NCBI GenBank assembly: GCA_946480485.1
Contig: CAMLJW010000041.1
Location: forward strand, 1 to 19,457
Direction: 5' to 3'
Length of the DNA: 19,457 nucleotides
Source of the DNA: an uncultured Streptomyces sp.
GTDB lineage: Bacteria > Actinomycetota > Actinomycetes > Streptomycetales > Streptomycetaceae
Position 1 is the first letter of the stretch. Each line of letters opens with the position of its first letter. The translations under genes and the position numbers were made by a program. Shown piece by piece: positions 6,867-14,801 of the stretch. Under the pieces are notes generated by a model, which saw nothing but the letters and a program-made list of their open reading frames with translations, searched no databases and had not been told where the DNA came from.

Positions 6867-7652
6867 GTGCATTTGACTCCGCATGAGCAGGAGCGCTTGC
6901 TGATCCACGTGGCGGCCGACGTAGCAGAACGGCGTCGTGCTCGGGGGCTGCTCCTCAACTATCCCGAGGCCATAGCCCTGTTGACCGCTCACGTCTTCGA
7001 GGCGGCGCGTGACGGGAAGAACGTCAGCGACGTCATGGATTCGGGCCGACAGTTGCTCACCCGCGCCGACCTGATGGACGGCGTCCCGGAGATGATCAAC
7101 AACGTCCAGGTGGAGGCGACCTTCCCGGACGGCACCAAGCTGGTCACGATCCACGACCCCATCCCGGAGGCCGCCGAGGAGCCCGTGGTCCACCCAGGCA
7201 AGATCGAGCACCCCAAGCCTCCGCGTAAGGCGAGCTGCCCGGTCGACTGCGACGACACCGACCCGTCTGCTTGTTGCGACGCGTGCGACGACACCGCGTC
7301 CTGGCACGAGTCGATCAAGTTCAACAAGGACCTGCAGGGCGACGCGCAGAAGAAGACCATCAAGGTCAGAAACACGTCTGACCGTCCCATTCAGGTCGGC
7401 TCCCACTACCACTTCGCCGAGGCCAACCCCGGGCTCACGGTGATCGAGAGCCCCGTCGGCACGCCCGCGAGCGATCCACTGCTCTGGAACTGCGTCGAGG
7501 CCAAGGGGCGCAGGCTCAACATCGCCGCGGGCAAGTCCGTGCGGTTCGAGCCGGGCGACGAGTGCTGCGTCGAGCTGGTGGAGATCGCGGGCGAAGCCAA
7601 GGGTGGCAAGACCAGCAAGATTCAGGGCCTGCGCAAGGGGATCGTCCGATGA
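6867..7652 (+). CDS. ureAB: Urease gamma-beta fusion subunit with Cys-rich linker
   Basis: 261 residues. Residues 1-100 are the gamma subunit ([11 protein letters not shown] start, conserved [41 protein letters not shown]). The beta domain begins near residue 164 ([26 protein letters not shown]) and contains [17 protein letters not shown]. The linker of about 60 residues carries Cys124, 128, 136, 137 and 140. Fusions of gamma and beta are common in actinomycetes, but I know of no standard form with this cysteine cluster. Together with UreC it forms the enzyme that hydrolyses urea to ammonia and carbamate. The GTG start is fixed by the conserved N-terminus and an in-frame TGA at 6858; no good ribosome-binding site precedes it. 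The ATGA overlap couples it to ureC. Confidence 0.95.
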   Translation: MHLTPHEQERLLIHVAADVAERRRARGLLLNYPEAIALLTAHVFEAARDGKNVSDVMDSGRQLLTRADLMDGVPEMINNVQVEATFPDGTKLVTIHDPIPEAAEEPVVHPGKIEHPKPPRKASCPVDCDDTDPSACCDACDDTASWHESIKFNKDLQGDAQKKTIKVRNTSDRPIQVGSHYHFAEANPGLTVIESPVGTPASDPLLWNCVEAKGRRLNIAAGKSVRFEPGDECCVELVEIAGEAKGGKTSKIQGLRKGIVR

Positions 7653-9643
7653 GCCGCTACGAGAGTGCCAGCAACGAGCTGAAGCGCACGGAATACACCA
7701 CCCTCTACGGGCCCACCACCAAGGACCGCGTCCGCCTGGCCGACACGGACCTCACGGTCGAGATCGAAGCCGACTGGGCCGGTGGGCCGCAGAACAGCGG
7801 CAACGAGATGATCTTCGGCGGCGGCAAGGTGATCCGGGAGTCCATGGGCATGTCCCACATCCCGAGGAACGGGCTCAAGGACAAGGACCCCAAACCCGTG
7901 GATACGGTCATCACGGGGGCGCTGATCCTCGATTGGTGGGGTGTGGTCAAGGCCGACGTCGGCATCAGGGACGGCGACATTTTCGCCGTCGGCAAGGCGT
8001 ACAACCCCGAGACGATGGATGCGATCTCGTCGTTCGAGGAACCCGTGCGCGACCTGGAGACCGACCTGCCGCGATGGCAGCCGGAGAACTTCGTGGTGGG
8101 GCCGAACACCGAGGTGATCGCCGGCAACGGCCGGATCCTGACCGCGGGCGGTGTGGACACCCACGTGCACTTGATCTGCCCCGGAGAGATCCATGAGGCT
8201 CTGGCCTCGGGCGTGACCACTCTCATCGGCGGCGGCACCGGTCCCGCCGAGGGCAGCACGGCCACCACCGTGACCCCAGGCGCGTGGCACATCACCCGCC
8301 TCTTCGAGGCGCTGGACGAGTTCCCGGTCAACATCGGCCTGCTCGGCAAGGGCAGCACGATGAACAAGCAGGCGCTGAACGAGCAGGTGGACGCCGGGAT
8401 CATCGGGTTCAAGGTGCACGAGGACTGGGGTGCCACACCCGCGGTGATCGACCAGGCGCTGAAGGTCTGCGAGGACCGCAAGATCCAGCTCGCCCTGCAC
8501 GCCGACTCGTGCAACGAGTCCGGGTTCCTGGAGGACACCAAGAAAGCCATCGGCGGGCGTTCCATCCACATCTTCCACGTCGAGGGCGCCGGCGGCGGTC
8601 ATGCCCCGGACATGATCGAGCTGGTCAAGGAGCCCAACATCCTGCCCGCCTCGACCAACCCCACCCGGCCCCTGACGGTGAACACCGTCAAGGAGCACGT
8701 GGACATGATGGTCGTGTGCCACCACCTCAACCCGGACATCCCGGCGGACCTGGCCTACGCGGATTCGCGCATCCGGCCGTCCACCATGGCCGCGGAGGAC
8801 CTCCTCCACGACATGGGCGCCATCTCGATGATGTCCTCGGATGCCCAGGCGATGGGGCGCATCGGCGAGATGGTCATGCGAACCTGGCAGACCGCGCACG
8901 TCATGAAGGGCCGCTACGGCACACTGCCGGAAGACCTGAAGTACGCGAACGTCCGGACGATCGACGAGGACAACCGCGACAGGGATTCGCGAAAGAAGGT
9001 CAAGCACACCTTCCATGCGGGCAGCCGGATGCCGAACGACAACTTCCGGGCTCGTCGGTACGTCGCGAAGTACACGATCAATCCGGCGCTCACGCACGGA
9101 ATCGACCACCGTATCGGTTCCGTGGAGAAGGGGAAGCTAGCCGACCTGGTGCTGTGGGAGCCGAAGTTCTTCGGCGTCAAGACGCACATGGTCCTCAAGG
9201 GCGGACAGATCGCTTACGCGCAGTGCGGCGACGCCAACGCCTCGATCACGACGCCGCAGCCCTACCTGCCGCGGCCGGTCTGGGGATCCACCGGTCGCGC
9301 TCCGGGGAGCAACTCGGTGAACTTCGTCGCCCCGGATGCCGCGGCCGACTTGAACAAGCGGTTCGACCCCACCAGGCCGAGCAGCAACCCGGGTGTGGAG
9401 ACGGACACGGTCCGTCTCCACAAGAAGTTCGTCGCGCTCAAGGACACCGTGCGGGACGTCAAGAAGGAGCACATGAAGCTGAACAACGCGTTGCCCACGG
9501 GCCTCGAAGTCGACCACAACAGCTTCGAGGTCACCATCGGCGGCGCGACGACGGGCGACGCCCGCACCCAGCTCGACGGTGTGACCATTCCACGCGCCTA
9601 CGTCACTGAAGTCCCCATGGCACAGCGGTACTTCCTCTTCTGA
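7649..9643 (+). CDS. ureC: Urease alpha (catalytic) subunit, enlarged variant
   Basis: 664 residues, compared with about 570 in usual alpha subunits. All active-site residues are present: His172 and His174 (THVH), the carbamylated Lys255 (GFKVHEDWG), His284, His310, Asp398 (SSDAQAMGR), and the flap Cys357-His358. The C-terminal PMAQRYFLF is intact, so a dinickel enzyme is expected. Extra sequence relative to standard ureases lies near residues 72-84, 121-148, 424-462 and 545-650. [15 protein letters not shown] replaces the usual ICPQQ stretch. The ATG at 7649 overlaps the ureAB stop and has AAGGGGA just upstream; the longer frame from 7562 runs inside ureAB. Second gene of ureAB-C-F-G-D. Confidence 0.96.
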   Translation: MSRYESASNELKRTEYTTLYGPTTKDRVRLADTDLTVEIEADWAGGPQNSGNEMIFGGGKVIRESMGMSHIPRNGLKDKDPKPVDTVITGALILDWWGVVKADVGIRDGDIFAVGKAYNPETMDAISSFEEPVRDLETDLPRWQPENFVVGPNTEVIAGNGRILTAGGVDTHVHLICPGEIHEALASGVTTLIGGGTGPAEGSTATTVTPGAWHITRLFEALDEFPVNIGLLGKGSTMNKQALNEQVDAGIIGFKVHEDWGATPAVIDQALKVCEDRKIQLALHADSCNESGFLEDTKKAIGGRSIHIFHVEGAGGGHAPDMIELVKEPNILPASTNPTRPLTVNTVKEHVDMMVVCHHLNPDIPADLAYADSRIRPSTMAAEDLLHDMGAISMMSSDAQAMGRIGEMVMRTWQTAHVMKGRYGTLPEDLKYANVRTIDEDNRDRDSRKKVKHTFHAGSRMPNDNFRARRYVAKYTINPALTHGIDHRIGSVEKGKLADLVLWEPKFFGVKTHMVLKGGQIAYAQCGDANASITTPQPYLPRPVWGSTGRAPGSNSVNFVAPDAAADLNKRFDPTRPSSNPGVETDTVRLHKKFVALKDTVRDVKKEHMKLNNALPTGLEVDHNSFEVTIGGATTGDARTQLDGVTIPRAYVTEVPMAQRYFLF

Positions 9644-9662
9644 CGCCTGTGTTCTGGCCGGA

Positions 9663-9697
9663 GCCCTGGGGCGGGCAAGACGTGCCCGCCCCGGGGC
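9663..9697 (+). terminator. Strong hairpin between ureC and ureF
   Basis: A 15-bp stem (9663-9677 with 9683-9697, one G-U pair) with loop AGACG, 19 bases after the ureC stop, within the 98-bp gap. ureFGD continue on the same strand, so it may act as a partial terminator or a 3' RNA-stabilising element that keeps accessory proteins less abundant than structural subunits. Confidence 0.65.
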
Positions 9698-9741
9698 CGC
9701 CGCCTCATCCTCGGATCCTGCGAAAGGCAGCCGCTCCGCCC

Positions 9742-10416
9742 ATGAGCCGTGCAGCCCTGCTCCTGTTGGCCGACGGCCGCTTCCCCGCCGGTGGGCACGC
9801 CCACTCCGGCGGCGTCGAGGCCGCCATCGCGCACCACGCCGTACATGACACCGACAGCCTGGAGGCGTTCTGCCGCGGCCGTCTGCACACCGCCGGTCTC
9901 ACCACGGCGGGACTGGCCGCCGCGGCCGCCGCCGGGTGTGACCCGCTGCTGCTCGACGCCGCCGCTGACGCGCGCACGCCCGTGCCCGCGCTGCGTGCCG
10001 TCGCCCGCAGGCTCGGCCGGCAGATGATGCGCGCGGCCCGCGCCACCTTCCCATCAGCTGAACTCGACCGGCTGGCCGCCGCACATCCGCACGGCGTTCA
10101 CCAGCCCATCGTGCTGGGCCTCGCCGCCCGCGCCGCCGGGCTCGCCCCGGTGGACGCCGCCCATGCCGCCGCGTACGAGACCATCGGCGGCCCGGCCACC
10201 GCGGCGGTGCGCCTGCTGAGCCTCGACCCGCTCGACGCTTCGGGGCTCCTTGCCCGCCTCGGGCCCGAGACCGACGACGTCGCGCAAGCCGCGGCCGACG
10301 CCGCGACCCGCGCCCTGACCGAGGGCCTCGACGCCCTGCCGTCGGCCTCCTCCCCCCTGCTGGACATCACCGCCCAGCAGCACGCCGCCTGGACCGTCCG
10401 GCTCTTCGCCTCCTGA
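9742..10416 (+). CDS. ureF: Urease accessory protein UreF
   Basis: 224 residues, the usual length. UreF binds the UreD-apourease complex and, with the GTPase UreG, delivers nickel and CO2 during active-site assembly. Family features seen are [23 protein letters not shown] near the N-terminus, the mostly alpha-helical Ala/Leu-rich body, and the central [19 protein letters not shown] segment. The ATG at 9742 is chosen because homology begins there; the frame is open from 9649 but that part is non-conserved and overlaps the hairpin. The ribosome-binding site is weak (GAAAGG about 15 bases upstream), perhaps limiting translation. Confidence 0.93.
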   Translation: MSRAALLLLADGRFPAGGHAHSGGVEAAIAHHAVHDTDSLEAFCRGRLHTAGLTTAGLAAAAAAGCDPLLLDAAADARTPVPALRAVARRLGRQMMRAARATFPSAELDRLAAAHPHGVHQPIVLGLAARAAGLAPVDAAHAAAYETIGGPATAAVRLLSLDPLDASGLLARLGPETDDVAQAAADAATRALTEGLDALPSASSPLLDITAQQHAAWTVRLFAS

Positions 10417-10450
10417 ACCCCCACCACACCATTGTCGAAACGGAGTTGCC

Positions 10451-11149
10451 ATGCACCTCGACCACACGGAGACCTTCCCCCAACGACACACGCACAGCGC
10501 CGAGCCGTTCCGCCCCGACGGCAGCCGACGTGCCCTGCGCGTCGGGCTGGGCGGCCCCGTCGGCTCCGGCAAGACCGCGACCGTCGCCGCCCTCTGCCGC
10601 ACCCTGCGCGGCCACTGGCAGATCGCCGCCGTCACCAACGACATCTACACCCGTGAGGACGCCGAGTACCTGCTGCGCGAAGCCGTCCTGCCGCCCGAGC
10701 GCATCACCGCCGTCGAGACCGGCGCCTGCCCGCACACCGCCATCCGCGACGACATCTCCGCCAACCTCGAAGCCGTCGAGCACCTCGAAGAGACCATCCA
10801 GCACCTCGACCTCGTACTCGTCGAATCCGGCGGCGACAATCTCACCGCCACCTTCTCCAAGGGCCTCGTCGATGTACAGATCTTCGTCATCGACGTCTCC
10901 AGCGGCGACGACATCCCCCGCAAGGGCGGCCCCGGCATCACCACCGCCGACCTCCTCGTCATCAACAAGACCGACCTCGCCCCGTACGTCGGCGCCGACT
11001 TGGAAACCATGGCCGCCGACGCGAAGCGACAGCGCGGCGATCTTCCCGTCCTCTTCACCGACCTCACCTCTGACGACGGCGTCCGCGACGTCGCCGACTG
11101 GGTCACCGGCCACCTCGTCCCCTGGCGCGCCGAGGCAGCCGCCGTATGA
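10451..11149 (+). CDS. ureG: Urease accessory GTPase UreG
   Basis: 232 residues. SIMIBI-class GTPase that supplies the energy for nickel insertion. P-loop GPVGSGKT (residues 35-42), the nickel-binding CPH motif at 93-95, VESGGDN and the guanine-specificity motif NKTD (172-175) are all present. The first 20 residues contain several histidines (positions 2, 5, 13, 15), a modest version of the His-rich N-termini that bind nickel in some UreG proteins; no ureE lies in the window. The ATG at 10451 follows GGAG at good spacing. Its TGA overlaps the ureD start in ATGA. Confidence 0.96.
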   Translation: MHLDHTETFPQRHTHSAEPFRPDGSRRALRVGLGGPVGSGKTATVAALCRTLRGHWQIAAVTNDIYTREDAEYLLREAVLPPERITAVETGACPHTAIRDDISANLEAVEHLEETIQHLDLVLVESGGDNLTATFSKGLVDVQIFVIDVSSGDDIPRKGGPGITTADLLVINKTDLAPYVGADLETMAADAKRQRGDLPVLFTDLTSDDGVRDVADWVTGHLVPWRAEAAAV

Positions 11150-11991
11150 GCCCCGTCCCCCGACTCGCCGCCGCCCGCGTCCCCGCGGCCGGCGGCGGCC
11201 CGGAGTCCGCCGGACACCCGCACGGCGTACGGGCCACGGCCCGGATCCGCGCCGCACACAACGGACGCGTCACCACCCTCCCCCAACTGCACAGCGACGG
11301 CCCCTTCCACCTGCGGCGGGTACGCAGCGACAGCAGCGCCGCCAGGGTGGGCATCATCGGCGCGATGAGCGCCCCGCTCGGTGGGGACCGGCTCACCCTC
11401 GACATCACCGTCGAGGACCACGCCGAACTGCACGTCACCACGGCCGCCGCCACGCTCGCCCTGCGCGGTCCCACCACCGACGCGGCCACCTACGACGTAC
11501 GGCTCACCGTCGGGGAACACGCCCAGCTGCGCTGGCTGCCACAGCCTCTGATCAGCGCCGCCGGCAGCAACCTGCGACAGACGTACACCGTCGAACTCGC
11601 CGCCACCTCACGGCTGGTACTGCGAGAGGAACAGCTCCTGGGCCGGGCCGACGAGGAGGCGGGCCATCTCGTCAGCCGCATCCTCGTCCACCGCGCCGGG
11701 CACCCACTGCTCGACCAGCACACCGCGTACGGGACCCCGGAACCCGGCTGGGACGGCCCGGCCGTCCTGGGCGGACACCGCGCCGTAGGCCAACTCTTGG
11801 TCGTGGACCCGCGCCTCGACGTCCCACGGAGTCCCGTACTGATCGGCGAGGGCACCAAGGACGGGTGCGCCGTACTGGCACCGCTGGCAGGCGGCTCGGC
11901 ACTGCTCGCCACCGCCGCGGCACCCACCGCTGCGACGCTGCGGGACCTACTCGACGCGGCACAGACGCACGCGCGGGCCCTCGCCCGCTGA
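11146..11991 (+). CDS. ureD: Urease accessory protein UreD (UreH)
   Basis: 281 residues. UreD binds apourease and forms the scaffold and nickel tunnel for UreF and UreG. The conserved segments [15 protein letters not shown] ([15 protein letters not shown]), LRWLPQPLI and [14 protein letters not shown] are readable. It lacks a signal peptide; the first 30 residues are variable and Pro/Ala-rich. The start overlaps the ureG stop (ATGA), with GAGG upstream inside ureG. It is the last gene of the operon and is followed at once by a GC-rich hairpin. Confidence 0.92.
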   Translation: MSPVPRLAAARVPAAGGGPESAGHPHGVRATARIRAAHNGRVTTLPQLHSDGPFHLRRVRSDSSAARVGIIGAMSAPLGGDRLTLDITVEDHAELHVTTAAATLALRGPTTDAATYDVRLTVGEHAQLRWLPQPLISAAGSNLRQTYTVELAATSRLVLREEQLLGRADEEAGHLVSRILVHRAGHPLLDQHTAYGTPEPGWDGPAVLGGHRAVGQLLVVDPRLDVPRSPVLIGEGTKDGCAVLAPLAGGSALLATAAAPTAATLRDLLDAAQTHARALAR

Positions 11992-11998
11992 CACGAAC

Positions 11999-12030
11999 GG
12001 GCCGCCGCCCGCTTGGGGCGGCGGCGGCCC
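11999..12030 (+). terminator. Terminator-like hairpin after ureD
   Basis: Core 9-bp stem CCGCCGCCC (12002-12010) with GGGCGGCGG (12016-12024) and loop GCTTG, extendable by three pairs across a 3-base bulge (11999-12001 with 12028-12030). It begins eight bases after the ureD stop and marks the end of the urease operon. Confidence 0.7.
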
Positions 12031-12277
12031 ACGTCCCCGGACTGTAGCCAGGTACCCGTCCAGGAACCGTCCGCACAGCTCGCGCTCCGCCGCGGCCGCA
12101 GGGACGCGGAGAACTCACGTTGCCGACCCGCTCACGGATCGCCTCCGCCGTCGCCCCGCCCCCCTTCGACCGCCTGTCGAGCGTAGGGAATCGACGGGGG
12201 AGCACGACCCCCCGCAAACCCCCGACGTCAAAGGGCTTCCGCGCTCCCGGTGAGTGCCGTCACGCCCGTCAATGGGC
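12031..12277. other. Non-coding stretch between the urease terminator and tRNA-Ala
   Basis: No supported gene. It holds one further hairpin candidate, CGGGGG (12195-12200) with CCCCCG (12209-12214). No integrase or transposase remnant was recognised. Confidence 0.4.
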
Positions 12278-12314
12278 AAAAAAACACCCCTGACACCGCG
12301 TTTCCGCAGGTCAG
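12278..12314 (-). terminator. Rho-independent terminator of tRNA-Ala
   Basis: On the minus strand a hairpin (outer CTGAC/GTCAG, inner GCG/CGC around a GAAA loop, 12314-12290) is followed after six bases by seven T (12284-12278). It starts 15 bases past the tRNA 3' end. This is one of the few canonical U-tract terminators in the window. Confidence 0.75.
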
Positions 12315-12328
12315 AGGCGGTATACAAG

Positions 12329-12401
12329 TGGAGCCTAGGGGAGTCGAACCCCTGACATCTGCCATGCAAAGACAGCGCTCTACCAACTGAGCTAAGGCCC
12401 C
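12329..12401 (-). tRNA. tRNA-Ala (anticodon UGC)
   Basis: 73 bases fold as a full cloverleaf: acceptor GGGGCCT/AGGCTCC with the G3-U70 pair that identifies alanine tRNAs, D arm GCTC, anticodon stem CTGTC/GGCAG with loop TTTGCAT giving anticodon TGC, and T arm AGGGGTTCGACTCCCCT. The discriminator is A and CCA is not encoded. Its 3' end faces the urease operon, the usual side for tRNA-targeted integration, though no repeat copy was found. Confidence 0.97.
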
Positions 12402-12477
12402 GGAAGGGAAGCGTCCGCCGGAAGAATCTCCTCCCGATCGAGCGCCGCAGCCCAGAGTACCGGGTCACCCCCGGAAT

Positions 12478-12496
12478 CCCCCAAAAAGATTGGGGG
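12478..12496. promoter_or_regulatory. Inverted repeat between tRNA-Ala and the HTH gene
   Basis: CCCCCAA (12478-12484) and TTGGGGG (12490-12496) form a perfect 7-bp stem around AAAGA. It lies in the divergent region upstream of both tRNA-Ala and the regulator gene, so it is an operator or an insulating hairpin rather than a normal terminator. Confidence 0.5.
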
Positions 12497-12519
12497 TCCC
12501 CGCGCACGACCACTCTCCG

Positions 12520-12555
12520 TAAGATGCTCGACGTGGTTCGCTACAGCGAACCACG
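12520..12555 (+). promoter_or_regulatory. -10-like hexamer and perfect palindrome upstream of the HTH gene
   Basis: TAAGAT (12520-12525) fits a -10 element. It is followed after six bases by CGTGGTTCGCT (12532-12542), a 2-base spacer and the exact reverse complement AGCGAACCACG (12545-12555). The palindrome would cover the first transcribed bases, the classic place for a repressor site, and ends 28 bases before the ATG. No good -35 is seen. Autoregulation by the adjacent HTH protein is inference. Confidence 0.65.
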
Positions 12556-12583
12556 GTACTTGGGGACGCGATGGGGAGACGCA

Positions 12584-13132
12584 ATGGATGCCGCACAGCA
12601 GGAAGCAACCGCAAGAGCGCGGGAGCTGCAGCGGAACTGGTACGGGGAGCCGTTGGGGGCGCTCTTCCGTAAGCTCATAGACGACCTGGGCCTCAACCAG
12701 GCCCGTCTCGCGGGGGTACTGGGACTGTCCGCGCCGATGCTCTCACAGCTGATGAGCGGTCAGCGCGCCAAGATCGGTAACCCGGCAGTGGTCCAGCGGG
12801 TGCAGCTGCTGCAGGACCTCGCGGGTCAGGTCGCCGACGGCGCTGTGAGCGCCGCCGAGGCCACCGGGCGCATGGAGGAGATCAAGAAGTCACAGGGGGG
12901 CTCTGTGCTCAGCAACACCACGCAGTCGACGAGCAGTTCCGGCGCGCCCACGGTCAAACGCGTGGTCCGCGAAATTCAGTCGCTGCTGCGCTCCGTGTCA
13001 GCGGCGGGGGACATCATCGAGGCGGCGGACACCCTCGCCCCGAGCCACCCGGAACTGGCAGATTTCCTCCGGGTGTACGGCGCCGGCCGCACCTCCGACG
13101 CGGTCACGCACTACCAGTCCCACCAGGGCTGA
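12584..13132 (+). CDS. Helix-turn-helix DNA-binding protein
   Basis: 182 residues. A helix-turn-helix of the XRE/Cro type lies at about residues 36-60 (LNQARLAGVLGLSAPMLSQLMSGQRAKIG). A Ser/Thr-rich hinge (SNTTQSTSSSGAPT) leads to a C-terminal helical domain starting VKRVVREIQSLLR that may mediate oligomerisation. The ATG at 12584 is preferred to the frame start at 12524 because GGGGAGA lies six bases upstream and the earlier start would translate through the palindrome. It is followed after 131 bp by a Ser/Thr kinase gene on the same strand, so the two may be functionally linked. Targets unknown. Confidence 0.88.
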   Translation: MDAAQQEATARARELQRNWYGEPLGALFRKLIDDLGLNQARLAGVLGLSAPMLSQLMSGQRAKIGNPAVVQRVQLLQDLAGQVADGAVSAAEATGRMEEIKKSQGGSVLSNTTQSTSSSGAPTVKRVVREIQSLLRSVSAAGDIIEAADTLAPSHPELADFLRVYGAGRTSDAVTHYQSHQG

Positions 13133-13263
13133 CCGGGCCGCTCGGCTGCTGAACACACCGCCGCCGGAGGGCTGTTGCGCCTGCCGGAAGCCGGAAGCCA
13201 GAAAGTCGGGCACCTCGATGAGGCACGCCGTGCCGACCGCCGAAAGGGGAGCGAGGCACGACC

Positions 13264-14763
13264 ATGGGTGAGGTCTTCGCCGGCCGCTATGAGCTGGCCG
13301 ACCCGATCGGGCGCGGGGGAGTCGGTGCGGTCTGGCGCGCCTGGGACCACCGGCGGCGCCGGTATGTGGCGGCCAAGGTCCTGCAACAGAGCGACGCGCA
13401 CTCGCTGTTGCGCTTCGTGCGGGAGCAGGCGCTGCGGATCGATCACCCCCATGTGCTCGCGCCGGCCAGCTGGGCCGCCGACGACGACAAGGTCCTGTTC
13501 ACCATGGACCTGGTCGGCGGCGGCTCGCTGGTCCACCTGGTCGGGGACTACGGTCCCCTGCCGCCGGCCTTCGTCTGCACCTTGCTCGACCAGCTGCTGG
13601 CAGGGCTCGCCGCGGTGCACGCGGAGGGGGTCGTGCACCGCGACATCAAGCCCGCCAACGTCCTGTTGGAGGCGACCGGAACGGGCAGGCCACGGCTGCG
13701 TCTGTCCGACTTCGGTATCGCGATGCGCCTGGGCGAGCCACGGCTGACGGAGGCCAACTACGTGGTGGGCACACCTGGTTACCTGGCGCCCGAGCAACTG
13801 CTCGGTGCGGAGCCGGACTTCCCTGCCGACCTGTTCGCCGCGGGTCTGGTCGCCCTCTATCTTCTGGAGGGTGCCAAGCCGGACGCCAAGGCTCTCATCG
13901 AGTACTTCACGGCGCACGGCACCCCCGGTGCCCCGAAGGGGGTTCCCGAGCCGCTGTGGCAGGTCGTGGCCGCGCTGGTGCAGCCAGACCCTCAGGCGCG
14001 GTTCCGCACCGCCACGGGGGCGCGCAAGGCGCTCGCCTCAGCCAGGGAGCTCCTGCCGGAGCCCGGCCCCGACGACGAACTGATCGAGGTCTTCGACCAA
14101 CTCGGCCCGCTTCCGGCTGGTTTCGGTCCAGCGGGCCCAGTCCCGACCACACCCGGCCAGGGCCAGGACACCGTCCCTCAACGCCCGGGCCAGGGATACG
14201 ACAGCATTCCCCAGCAACGAGCCCCGGGCACCGCGACACCACAGCCACAGCCACAGCCGGGCACGATATCGCCGCCGCCTCACACGGGCACCGTTACTCC
14301 ACAGGCCCGCACGGGAGCCGTGCCGTCTCGCCCCGCCTCCGCACCCGGCGCCGTACCGCCTCCCTCGCCCCCCGATGTCTTACCCCCGCAGCCCTCCCCG
14401 ATGTCGGACACCGGCAGCTTCCACCTGCCGCCCCCACTCAAGCCACAGCCACAGCCCGAGCACCCCCCCACTCCTCCCAGCCCGCTCGCGCTTCCGGCCC
14501 TCGACCACGCTCCGTCGTACAAACCCCCGCACGTGTCCCCCCTCCAAGCCACGAGCCCCGCCCCGCAGCCGGACATTTTCACCCATACTGCTTCATATAC
14601 CGCTCGCGACGTTCAGGTTCCGCCCTCGCCTCAGCCAATTGCGCTCCGCCGCGTCAGGCGTGCACAGCGGCGCCCCGGGCCGCCCGCGAAGGTGGCTGTT
14701 CCTGTGCTGCTGCTGGCACTGCTCTGTTTCGCGGTCGGATTCTGGGCGCTGACCCGAATCTGA
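13264..14763 (+). CDS. Tail-anchored Ser/Thr protein kinase
   Basis: 499 residues. The N-terminal Hanks-type kinase domain (about 1-265) has the glycine loop GRGGVG (16-21), Lys38, HRDIKPAN (125-132), DFG (149-151) and APE (175-177), so it should be active. Residues about 270-470 are a long Pro/Gln/Thr-rich cytoplasmic linker with PQPQPQ repeats. A basic stretch (RRVRRAQRR) precedes a single membrane segment at about 476-496, with almost nothing outside the cell: unlike PknB it has no PASTA or other external sensor. The ATG at 13264 follows GAGG by seven bases. Convergent with the PPC-domain protein gene, 30 bp apart. Confidence 0.93.
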   Translation: MGEVFAGRYELADPIGRGGVGAVWRAWDHRRRRYVAAKVLQQSDAHSLLRFVREQALRIDHPHVLAPASWAADDDKVLFTMDLVGGGSLVHLVGDYGPLPPAFVCTLLDQLLAGLAAVHAEGVVHRDIKPANVLLEATGTGRPRLRLSDFGIAMRLGEPRLTEANYVVGTPGYLAPEQLLGAEPDFPADLFAAGLVALYLLEGAKPDAKALIEYFTAHGTPGAPKGVPEPLWQVVAALVQPDPQARFRTATGARKALASARELLPEPGPDDELIEVFDQLGPLPAGFGPAGPVPTTPGQGQDTVPQRPGQGYDSIPQQRAPGTATPQPQPQPGTISPPPHTGTVTPQARTGAVPSRPASAPGAVPPPSPPDVLPPQPSPMSDTGSFHLPPPLKPQPQPEHPPTPPSPLALPALDHAPSYKPPHVSPLQATSPAPQPDIFTHTASYTARDVQVPPSPQPIALRRVRRAQRRPGPPAKVAVPVLLLALLCFAVGFWALTRI

Positions 14764-14784
14764 GCCGTTGAACACAGAACGGGA

Positions 14785-14801
14785 GCCGGTGAGCTACCGG
14801 C
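14785..14801. terminator. Short hairpin between convergent kinase and PPC-protein genes
   Basis: GCCGGT (14785-14790) pairs with ACCGGC (14796-14801) around GAGCT. It overlaps the stop codon of the minus-strand gene and could serve both directions. Weak. Confidence 0.35.

Noticed and set aside
7562..7648. Longer ureC start
   Set aside because: It would lie inside ureAB in another frame; the ATG at 7649 has a ribosome-binding site and the conserved N-terminus.
7622..9109. Long minus-strand frame opposite ureC
   Set aside because: It is the mirror of a strongly conserved gene in GC-rich DNA, where antisense frames stay open by codon bias; its protein is low-complexity and matches no family.
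10367..11257. Gly/Val/Asp-rich minus-strand frame opposite ureG
   Set aside because: Antisense shadow of the conserved GTPase gene.
14240..14265. CAGCCA-type repeats in the kinase linker as a CRISPR or mobile repeat
   Set aside because: Short in-frame Pro/Gln codon repeats within a disordered linker explain them.
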